Source: an uncultured SAR116 cluster alpha proteobacterium
GTDB lineage: Bacteria; Pseudomonadota; Alphaproteobacteria; Puniceispirillales; GCA-002684695
Direction: 5' to 3'
NCBI GenBank assembly: GCA_902612965.1
Contig: CACMFN010000004.1
Span: 1 to 64,000, forward strand
DNA: 64,000 bases
Shown: one piece after another, positions 57,513-64,000 of the stretch
Layout of the letters: the number at the start of each line of letters is the position of its first letter
How positions within the stretch are numbered: the first letter of the stretch is position 1
The notes under the pieces: model-generated
The model's database searches: none
Told to the model about the DNA's origin: nothing
What the model saw: the letters and a program-made list of their open reading frames with translations, nothing else
Made by a program: the position numbers and the translations under genes

Positions 57513-58323
57513 GAATATTTTGGCAAGGCATAGAGGTAAATTCGATAAATACAATAATGCGCCATATGAATTAAGTCGCTCTAGAATAGAAAATTTCATC
57601 AATTGCCCTGCCTGTTTTTATATGCAACAGGTAGAAAAAATAGATTTTCCTTCAACTCCAGGTTTTAACATTAATGAGGCAACTGATATACTTTTAAAGA
57701 AAGACTTTAATTACTATAGGCTTCAAAAAAAACCACATCCTTTTTTAGTAAAACAGGGTCTGCCTAATTTAATTCCTTACCAACACGAACATTTTGAGCT
57801 TTGGACTCAAAGTATGCATTTTGGAGCTGAGAATAGATTTCATTATGATGACAAAATTAATAATCTACGAATAGGTGGTGGTCTTGATGATGTTTGGTTA
57901 AATACCAAAACAAATAAATTGCATATTGTAGATTATAAAAGCACATCACAAAAAAGTGATAATGGGCCAATTAATCTAAATGATTATTGGAAAGGTGCAT
58001 ATAAGCGTCAAATGGATCTGTATATTTGGGTAATGAGAAATAAAGGTTTTGATGTTGATGATGTTGGCTATTTTTTATATTGTGATGGAGATAGATTTAC
58101 TGATCATACTTTTTTAAATGAAACAAATGCTCTTATGGAGTTTAAAATAACTCTCATTCCTTATAAATGTGATTTGAATTGGATAGAGACTACTCTAAAT
58201 AAAATTCATGAAAATTTAAGGTTGGAAGAAAGACCAAAACACAGTGATAATTGTGAATATGGGAAATTCATTCATGAAATCAGTGAAACGAGTAAAAAAT
58301 TAAAGATTAAAACGCTTTTTTAG
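57505..58323 (+). CDS. PD-(D/E)XK nuclease-superfamily protein
   Basis: 272 residues from a TTG at 57505 that overlaps the hydrolase stop; another TTG at 57520 is possible and neither has a good ribosome binding site. L-S-R-S-R-I-E-N-F-I-N-C-P-A-C-F-Y-M is the usual N-terminal helix of the RecB/Cas4-like branch, and G-G-G-L-D-D-V (Asp128) with H-I-V-D-Y-K-S-T-S (Asp143, Lys145) is the nuclease core. The role is unknown, and no CRISPR array or helicase is nearby. It converges with pxpA and overlaps it by 4 bases. Confidence 0.75.
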   Translation: MIENILARHRGKFDKYNNAPYELSRSRIENFINCPACFYMQQVEKIDFPSTPGFNINEATDILLKKDFNYYRLQKKPHPFLVKQGLPNLIPYQHEHFELWTQSMHFGAENRFHYDDKINNLRIGGGLDDVWLNTKTNKLHIVDYKSTSQKSDNGPINLNDYWKGAYKRQMDLYIWVMRNKGFDVDDVGYFLYCDGDRFTDHTFLNETNALMEFKITLIPYKCDLNWIETTLNKIHENLRLEERPKHSDNCEYGKFIHEISETSKKLKIKTLF

Positions 58324-59105
58324 CTATCAAGCTCTGCCAATTTAACCAGATCAAATCCATTGTCTATTAGGCCTTGTTTAATAAATTTAGCTTGATTAAG
58401 CGCTTCTTGTTTATCTCCATGTATACAGATACTTTTTGCTGGAACATGAATTTTTTTACCGTCAAGTGTTTCTATTTTTTCACCATTTGCAATATCAACT
58501 GCTTGCTGAACAGCTTTTTGAACATCTGTTATTAAGGAACCTTCTAAACTTCTAGAACTTAAATTTCCATCTGACATATAGGCTCTATCAGCAAAACCTT
58601 CTTCAACGCATGTTATTCCATAGTAGTCACCTGCCTTTATTAACTCAGAGTTTGTAGGTGCCAGTAAAATCAGTTTTTTGTCTATAGCTTTAAATCCTCT
58701 TACAATTGCTTTGGACAGATTTAAATCCTCGCAAGCCATGTTATTAAGTGCGCCATGTGGTTTCATGTGAGTAACTTTTGAATTTAGAGTAGAAGCAATT
58801 CCTAGTAAAGCTCCAGTTTGATATGCAATTAAATTTTCTATATTTTTTTCAGAAAGATTTAATCTCCTTCTTCCAAATCCTTCAATATCAGAAAAACCTG
58901 GATGAACGCCGATATCAACATTGCTTTCATTGCATAGTAAAATGACATTGCTCATAATATTTTCATCACCGGCGTGCTTCCCACAAGCTATATTTGCTGA
59001 ATTAATTTCATTAATAATATCTTTATCATTTCCCATGGTCCATCTTCCATAGCCCTCAGCAACATCTGCATTTAAATTGATTTTCAATTTCATTTTTTTT
59101 CCCAT
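58320..59105 (-). CDS. pxpA: 5-oxoprolinase subunit A (PxpA, LamB/YcsF)
   Basis: 261 residues. N-L-N-A-D-V-A-E-G-Y-G, S-A-N-I-A-C-G-K-H-A-G-D and M-K-P-H-G-A-L-N are the family motifs, with G-V-H-P-G-F-S-D. With PxpB and PxpC it opens 5-oxoproline to glutamate using ATP. An ATG four codons on (59093) is an alternative start. It is divergent from pxpB. Confidence 0.9.
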   Translation of the reverse strand: MGKKMKLKINLNADVAEGYGRWTMGNDKDIINEINSANIACGKHAGDENIMSNVILLCNESNVDIGVHPGFSDIEGFGRRRLNLSEKNIENLIAYQTGALLGIASTLNSKVTHMKPHGALNNMACEDLNLSKAIVRGFKAIDKKLILLAPTNSELIKAGDYYGITCVEEGFADRAYMSDGNLSSRSLEGSLITDVQKAVQQAVDIANGEKIETLDGKKIHVPAKSICIHGDKQEALNQAKFIKQGLIDNGFDLVKLAELDS

Positions 59106-59136
59106 ATATTATTAATAAAATTAGTTTGATTGTGGC

Positions 59137-59853
59137 ATGAAAAAATTTGATTTTCAATTAGCAGGTGATACCGGAATTCACTTTTACCCAAAGGGGAGTA
59201 ATAAAAGTTATATTGAAAATTTACTAAGCTGTCTTAGAGAAAAAGGACCTAAAGGTATAATAGATTTAATTCCTAGTCTTTCTAACTTATTGGTAGTTTT
59301 TGATCCAACAAACATCACTTTAGAAGCATTGATTCAGTATATCGATAAATTAGAAATAGACGAGTATAACAATAAAAAGAAATACCCTTCAAGCTGGGAA
59401 ATACCAATATGTTACGATGAAAAATATGGGTTAGATCTTCAATTTATTTCTGATAATTGTAATTTATCAATAGATGAGGTTATTGAAACTCATCAAAAAC
59501 AAATTTATCAAGTCAGCATGATGGGCTTCCTTCCTGGCCTTCCTTTTTTAACAGAACTTGATAGTAAGCTAAAGATGCCAAGAAGAAGCAACCCTCGAAA
59601 TTTAGTACCTTCAGGCAGTGTTGGAATAGCTATTAATCAATCTGTAATATATCCTCAAAATAGTCCTGGAGGATGGAACTTAGTTGGAAGAACACCAATA
59701 AATATTTTTGATCAGCGGAAAAAAGAAGCTATTTTACTTTCAATTGGTGATTACATCAGTTTCAAAAAAATAATCAGAGAAGAATTTGAAGATGTTTATA
59801 AAAAAAATAAAATATCACCAGTAAGAATAAAAAAAATAAATCATAATGACTGA
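59137..59853 (+). CDS. pxpB: 5-oxoprolinase subunit B (PxpB)
   Basis: 238 residues of the KipI/allophanate hydrolase subunit 1 family: G-F-L-P-G-L-P-F-L, P-R-N-L-V-P-S-G-S-V-G-I-A, Q-N-S-P-G-G-W-N-L-V-G-R-T-P. It forms the PxpBC complex. It overlaps pxpC by 8 bases and diverges from pxpA. Confidence 0.92.
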   Translation: MKKFDFQLAGDTGIHFYPKGSNKSYIENLLSCLREKGPKGIIDLIPSLSNLLVVFDPTNITLEALIQYIDKLEIDEYNNKKKYPSSWEIPICYDEKYGLDLQFISDNCNLSIDEVIETHQKQIYQVSMMGFLPGLPFLTELDSKLKMPRRSNPRNLVPSGSVGIAINQSVIYPQNSPGGWNLVGRTPINIFDQRKKEAILLSIGDYISFKKIIREEFEDVYKKNKISPVRIKKINHND

Positions 59854-60817
59854 CATCCAAAAAGATCCATTTCTTAGAGTTGTTTCAGGTGGGCAAACAA
59901 CTAGTTTGCAAGACAAAGGAAGATTTGGATTTCAAGATAAAGGTGTTCCTCCATCTGGAGTATTAAATCAAAATGCAATGAAAATTGTTAACAAGCTTGT
60001 CGGGAATAATATTGAGGAAGCTGTTTTAGAAATTTTTCTAAGCGGTCCAATATTAGAGGTTAATGCTAAAAATGCACTTGTTTCATTAATAGGTTCTAAT
60101 TCATCTAGTATAGAAATTATTAACAGAAACGTTAAAATAAGACCTGGCCGTTCAATCAAGGTTTTTGAAAAGGATATTATAAAAATTAATTCGGGAAATG
60201 AAAATTTAATCTCACTTTTTTCTATTTCTGGAGGGTTCAATGTTACAAAAGTATTAGGAAGTAAATCAACAAATCCAAGTGTTATAATGGGGGGATTTAA
60301 AGGCGGTTTTCTTGAAGATAATATGAATTTGCCTCTCAATAATAATATTCATAAATATCATGAAAGCCTAATTCCTAAATTCAAGTCACACGATCAAGTA
60401 AAAATCTTCAGAGTAATTATCGGACCCCATGTGGATAAATTTAGTAATGACGAAATCAATAAGTTTTTATCAACAAGTTGGAAAGTGACTAAAGATATTA
60501 ATAGAATGGGTATAAAACTTACTGGTAATAAAATAAATTCTATAGCAGGACGTGACATGCTCTCAGATGGAAATCAAATTGGTTCAATACAAATTACATT
60601 AAGTGGTGAGCCAATATTATTATTGCCTGATAGAGGCACTATTGGGGGCTACCCTAAAATAGCTACAATAATTAGTAGTGATCTTGAACTTATTCCAAGC
60701 TTAAATATAGGTCAAAAAATTCGATTTGAAAGTATTAATATAGATGAAGCTAAAAAGATAAACATAGAATTTGAGAGAAAAACAAATAAAATTTTGTCTA
60801 GTATTATAAAAATTTAA
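59846..60817 (+). CDS. pxpC: 5-oxoprolinase subunit C (PxpC)
   Basis: 323 residues of the KipA/allophanate hydrolase subunit 2 family: S-G-G-Q-T-T-S-L-Q-D-K-G-R-F-G-F, G-V-P-P-S-G-V-L, and R-G-T-I-G-G-Y-P-K near the C-terminus. It partners PxpB. The stop overlaps the convergent SDR gene by 14 bases. Confidence 0.92.
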   Translation: MTDIQKDPFLRVVSGGQTTSLQDKGRFGFQDKGVPPSGVLNQNAMKIVNKLVGNNIEEAVLEIFLSGPILEVNAKNALVSLIGSNSSSIEIINRNVKIRPGRSIKVFEKDIIKINSGNENLISLFSISGGFNVTKVLGSKSTNPSVIMGGFKGGFLEDNMNLPLNNNIHKYHESLIPKFKSHDQVKIFRVIIGPHVDKFSNDEINKFLSTSWKVTKDINRMGIKLTGNKINSIAGRDMLSDGNQIGSIQITLSGEPILLLPDRGTIGGYPKIATIISSDLELIPSLNIGQKIRFESINIDEAKKINIEFERKTNKILSSIIKI

Positions 60818-61511
60818 TTACTTTTTTCAGAGGTGATAAGTTAATCTCTTCAATCACAGATCCATTTCTAGTAGAAAGAATATCAATTATAATCTTTCCT
60901 ATATCGTCTGGTTCAATTGCATTTGATTTATCTTCACCGGGCATAAAATCTAAATTATTAAAAAAAGATGTCCTTACCATGCCAGGATTAATTAAACTTA
61001 CATGAATATTTTTTGAACAACTCTCCTCTCTGATAGATTGAGAGAAACCTCTCAATCCAAATTTAGCAGCTGAATAAAGGCTACCATTCTTGCCGCCCTT
61101 TAATGCTGACTCTGAACCAATAAATATAATATTTCCTTTCCTAATTTTTTTTAGATGTGGAAGAATTTTATTAGTTAGAATCATATGAGAAGTAAGGTTA
61201 GTAAAAATAAAATCATTTATTTCTTTGGTGGAAAATGTCTCTAAAGTACCAAATTTTCCAAACCCGGCATTGCTTACCAAGCAATCTAAATCCCTATGTT
61301 CATTGATAATTTTTGCAATGGTGTTCAATAAAATTTCTTCATTTGAAAAATCTGTTTTGTACTTTATATAATTTTTCATTTCAGGATTAAATTTTGAGTG
61401 ATCTCTCGCTAATCCAATAACTTTTGCTCCACTGTTAAGTAATGACAATGTAATAGAGCGACCTATTCCATCTGAGCTTCCAGTAACTAATACTTTTCTT
61501 TCTTTTATCAT
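60804..61511 (-). CDS. Short-chain dehydrogenase/reductase
   Basis: 235 residues. T-G-S-S-D-G-I-G-R-S (residues 10-19) binds the cofactor, N-A-G-F-G is conserved, and Y-S-A-A-K-F-G supplies the catalytic Tyr and Lys. The substrate is unknown. It is 15 bases downstream of the SPL-family gene on the same strand. Confidence 0.88.
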   Translation of the reverse strand: MIKERKVLVTGSSDGIGRSITLSLLNSGAKVIGLARDHSKFNPEMKNYIKYKTDFSNEEILLNTIAKIINEHRDLDCLVSNAGFGKFGTLETFSTKEINDFIFTNLTSHMILTNKILPHLKKIRKGNIIFIGSESALKGGKNGSLYSAAKFGLRGFSQSIREESCSKNIHVSLINPGMVRTSFFNNLDFMPGEDKSNAIEPDDIGKIIIDILSTRNGSVIEEINLSPLKKVIKFL

Positions 61512-61526
61512 TTTTCAACTCAAAAC

Positions 61527-62522
61527 TTAATTTGATTTACAATTAAAAATTAAACTTTCTGGGGCAAAATTAAGAGATAAATTTTTACAATATTCAGTCA
61601 TTTCTTCCTCTATTTCTTGCTTGTATAAAACCTCTGATTGATTTTGCTCAAAAGGACCTACAAAGAGTTTTTCATTTTGGTACATACTATTTATTTTTTT
61701 ATACATTGCGATGGGAAATCTTAATGGTCCATAACTAATAGAATGAATTGATGATATATTTATTACATTGAATATATTCTCATGTAGATCTTGGTATTGA
61801 TCTTTCCAACTGTCTCCAAAAATGAGTGGATCAAATCTAAGTCCAATTTTCCAGCCTAAAGCTGACAATTTTTTTATAGTAGCTATTCGTCTTTTTATGG
61901 TTGGAGCCTTTTTGTCTAAAGCAAGTGAGATTTTATCTGGCATCAAGCTGAAAGCTATAACACAATTTTTTATAGGTTCTATTTTATCCAATGGTTTTAT
62001 TTGGTTGCTTTTTGTTCTTAGTTCTAGAATACAATTTGAATATTCTTTGAAAATTGGCAATATGTAAGATGCAAAACCTGTTATTTTCTCGAGTGCTAAA
62101 GAGTCACAATCATACCCTGAAAAAAAAGTTATATTTTCTTTTTTTGAAATTAGTTTTTTGATTTCTAAAACAAAATCTTCATAATTTACGAATAAAACAA
62201 AATTTGCAGATGAATACATTCCTTGTAAAAAGCAGTAACTGCAATCGTATATACAATTATACATATGAGAAAAATAATAGTTTTTGGAGCTGCCTATCCC
62301 AAAACCTTCTGGGGCAGGAAGAACAAAGCCTTTATGTTTTTTTGCTAGAATAAGACATGGGTTCTTTTTTTGAATTCTAAAATTTTGATTTTTTCTATTA
62401 AAAACTTCTCCATAGCGGTCAATAGCAATAGTTCTAACATTTCGAAACTTAGATAGTATTTCCAATGTCCTAGGATGTTTTTTTATTTCTTTTTCAATAT
62501 AAATTGTATCAATCAATCTCAA
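61527..62522 (-). CDS. Spore photoproduct lyase-family radical SAM enzyme
   Basis: 331 residues. The 4Fe-4S triad is Cys90-x3-Cys94-x2-Cys97 in C-I-Y-D-C-S-Y-C, at almost the residue numbers of Bacillus SPL, and Cys139 in G-Y-D-C-D-S-L-A-L-E lies where SPL has its hydrogen-donor Cys. The residue after the third Cys is Phe, where I recall Tyr in Bacillus. SPL reverses the 5-thyminyl-dihydrothymine photolesion. This organism is not a spore former, so the lesion or substrate may differ. It overlaps the nucleosidase gene by 4 bases. Confidence 0.82.
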   Translation of the reverse strand: MRLIDTIYIEKEIKKHPRTLEILSKFRNVRTIAIDRYGEVFNRKNQNFRIQKKNPCLILAKKHKGFVLPAPEGFGIGSSKNYYFSHMYNCIYDCSYCFLQGMYSSANFVLFVNYEDFVLEIKKLISKKENITFFSGYDCDSLALEKITGFASYILPIFKEYSNCILELRTKSNQIKPLDKIEPIKNCVIAFSLMPDKISLALDKKAPTIKRRIATIKKLSALGWKIGLRFDPLIFGDSWKDQYQDLHENIFNVINISSIHSISYGPLRFPIAMYKKINSMYQNEKLFVGPFEQNQSEVLYKQEIEEEMTEYCKNLSLNFAPESLIFNCKSN

Positions 62523-63349
62523 CTCCAGTTTATTGCAGTTTCATCAATATCTGATTTCAATCTAATAATGACTGATTTACTGTCTTTGCAATCATTAATA
62601 ATGACATCCAACTTTCGTTTTGGAAATAATAGTTGCCATTTTTTTAGTAAATCTTCTAAAGCAATTTTTTGAGAAAATGTAAAACTGTACTTTGAGGTCA
62701 GTTCATAAAAACTTTTTGGCTTTTGTTTACTAATATAAATTTCCTCTGATAAATCTATCAAATTCTTTAGACATTTTTTAACTGCTAAAATATTTTTCTT
62801 CACCAAACAATCGATATTATCCTTATTTATGCTCGTGACTTTATTATTTGAATTATCAGAAACAATTTTTAGTACCAAAATTAAATCATGAGATGCAATT
62901 TTACTTGTAGTTTCAAAGAAACCAGATCCCTCCATATCATACATATAATTTTTAGAATAATTTTCTTGAGCCCTATCAACAGTAAGAAGAGATGCATATT
63001 CAATTTTATCTTTAATAACTTTACTAGGAAAAAATGTTTTGTTGTTACTGTGTGAAATAATTTTATCTATTTTAAAAATTGTTCCATAATTTTTTTCAAA
63101 TCCTGCTATTCCAAAATTGATCCAAATACTCCATGGAGTGGCTTTACTTTTTAAAAAAAGATAAGCTGATGCTGCAGCAGCGTTTACTTTACCAATTCCA
63201 GAAATAATTAGCCAAATATCATATTTTTTAGATTTAAATATTTGATATGGTCCCTCGTGTTCAAATGATTTTAATTCATATTGACTAATTATTTCTTTTG
63301 CTTCTGCTCTTAAAGCAACTAACCAACGAATTGAAGGAGGGCTATTCAT
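62519..63349 (-). CDS. MTA/SAH nucleosidase-like (nucleoside phosphorylase fold)
   Basis: 276 residues. Residues 1-175 follow the nucleosidase pattern: A-L-R-A-E-A-K-E (Glu16), S-G-I-G-K-V-N-A, Y-D-M-E-G-S-G-F-F-E (Glu140) and K-I-V-S-D-N-S (Asp). The last 90 residues are an added helical region. It could cleave methylthioadenosine, S-adenosylhomocysteine or 5'-deoxyadenosine. The last is the by-product of the radical SAM enzyme encoded immediately downstream, whose start it overlaps. Confidence 0.75.
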   Translation of the reverse strand: MNSPPSIRWLVALRAEAKEIISQYELKSFEHEGPYQIFKSKKYDIWLIISGIGKVNAAAASAYLFLKSKATPWSIWINFGIAGFEKNYGTIFKIDKIISHSNNKTFFPSKVIKDKIEYASLLTVDRAQENYSKNYMYDMEGSGFFETTSKIASHDLILVLKIVSDNSNNKVTSINKDNIDCLVKKNILAVKKCLKNLIDLSEEIYISKQKPKSFYELTSKYSFTFSQKIALEDLLKKWQLLFPKRKLDVIINDCKDSKSVIIRLKSDIDETAINWS

Positions 63350-63360
63350 AAATAGTGTTC

Positions 63361-64000
63361 CTAGAAATTAACTTTATCCCAGTATTCAAGTTTTGTAGAA
63401 AACTCATTAACAATAGATAAATTATTTCTTTTAAATGCACCATTAATAATTATTTTTAACTTTTTAATTAATTCTTTTTTAGCCTGTTTTTTTTGTTTGT
63501 AAGTTAGATCAAAATTTTTGATAATATTTTCTATCGATTTAATTCTAAATCGATCCATTCCCCAATATGACTTTGATAGTTGGTCTTTATGTCCACCATA
63601 TTTATAAGTAAGTTTATCTTGAGCAAAAAGAACTTCTTCTGAAGAACATATTTTTAGCCACATGTCATAATCCTCACAAACTGGCAAACTTTCATCAAAT
63701 AGACCAACTTTATCCAAAATATTTTTTTTAAACAGAACACTACTAGGAGAAATGCAGCATAATGATAGACACCTTTCGAAGATGTAGCCACCTTGTTTTT
63801 TATGTTTTTTCATTTGATTTATATGTTTGTTATTTCTAAACCAAACTTCATCTGTATGGATTAAATTATATTCTTTTAAGGCACTATCTAACATTCTGGT
63901 TTGGATTTCTAACTTTCTAGGATGCCAAGCGTCATCTGAGTCAAGTAATGCTATCCATTGATTAATTGATTTTTTAATGCCTTTATTTCTGGCGCTGCTA
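63361..64000 (-). CDS. Family 2 glycosyltransferase, N-terminus outside window
   Basis: The frame runs off the right edge. Upstream of an internal Met at 63894 it reads A-R-N-K-G-I, then W-I-A-L-L-D-S-D-D-A-W-H-P-R-K-L-E-I-Q, the classic GT2 nucleotide-sugar and metal motif, so the gene continues beyond 64000. The visible part of 213 codons includes the acceptor-side V-C-E-D-Y-D-M-W-L-K motif. It transfers a sugar to a surface polysaccharide or lipid. It is 11 bases upstream of the nucleosidase gene. Confidence 0.88.
   Translation of the reverse strand, partial: SSARNKGIKKSINQWIALLDSDDAWHPRKLEIQTRMLDSALKEYNLIHTDEVWFRNNKHINQMKKHKKQGGYIFERCLSLCCISPSSVLFKKNILDKVGLFDESLPVCEDYDMWLKICSSEEVLFAQDKLTYKYGGHKDQLSKSYWGMDRFRIKSIENIIKNFDLTYKQKKQAKKELIKKLKIIINGAFKRNNLSIVNEFSTKLEYWDKVNF

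Noticed and set aside
57505-58323. CRISPR-associated Cas4
   Set aside because: No repeat array or other cas gene is in the window and the four-Cys cluster of Cas4 is not evident.
59968-60339. 123-codon minus-strand frame inside pxpC
   Set aside because: Antisense to a well conserved gene and without a ribosome binding site.

Overview
The window is a low-GC bacterial chromosome segment with tight gene spacing, many 1-14 bp overlaps, and no rRNA, tRNA, transposase or CRISPR array that I can see. The gene set fits a motile, streamlined marine Alphaproteobacterium (AEGEAN-169/HIMB59-like or SAR116-like are guesses): a flagellar cluster whose rod-binding FlgJ lacks a muramidase domain, a DmdA-like DMSP demethylase, many organic-acid and amide catabolic genes, and a spore-photoproduct-lyase-type enzyme. 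The taxonomic call is inference; no marker gene settles it.

Region 1 (1-33.2 kb, extending to the lytic transglycosylase at 34.0 kb) is flagellar. Reading the minus strand from 19.9 kb: flgB, flgC, flgD, flgE, flgF, flgG, flgH, flgI, flgJ (rod-binding domain only), flgK, flgL, a flagellin, an unrecognised plus-strand gene, and the first codons of a second flagellin at the left edge. Then flgN-like, flgM, flgA, a LysM/FimV-like protein, flgT and flgP (minus), and flhA-flhF-flhG-fliA (plus), followed by an extra FlgE/F/G-family rod gene and small unknown genes. Two regulatory layers are readable. Eight GG-N10-GC (sigma54-type) promoters sit in front of flgB, flgG, flgP, flhA, the extra rod gene, the lytic transglycosylase and two unknown genes; the flgB promoter overlaps a divergent one. 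Both flagellin genes share a sigma28-like promoter followed at once by a 5'-terminal hairpin with a common loop motif. FliA and FlgM, its sigma factor and anti-sigma factor, are both encoded here.

The most striking feature is the size of FlgK (2029 aa) and FlgE (1436 aa), several times the family norm. Both, and the flagellin, carry copies of one 60-75 residue module (H-G-F-x3-G-D-x-V-x-Y ... G-L-x5-Y ... Y-G-G ... D-x-F). In FlgK one copy is inserted inside another.

Region 2 (34-43.5 kb) holds a TupBC-like tungstate-type ABC transporter without a visible binding protein, a methyltransferase, a threonine/serine dehydratase-like PLP enzyme, a peptide/nickel-type ABC importer (binding protein, two permeases, fused double ATPase) and a peptidase E-like protein.

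Region 3 (43.5-60.8 kb) is a run of small catabolic clusters: (a) alpha-hydroxy-acid dehydrogenase, ThDP enzyme, transthyretin-like protein and DmdA-like protein; (b) fatty acid hydroxylase, PhyH dioxygenase, RidA, Rieske oxygenase, DUF1028 and ArgE-like deacylase, then an EamA exporter; (c) GYD-like protein, unknown, DUF1330, a second alpha-hydroxy-acid dehydrogenase, alpha/beta hydrolase and PD-(D/E)XK protein; (d) 5-oxoprolinase pxpABC.

Region 4 (60.8-64 kb) has an SDR, a spore-photoproduct-lyase-family radical SAM enzyme overlapping a nucleosidase gene, and a family 2 glycosyltransferase cut by the right edge.
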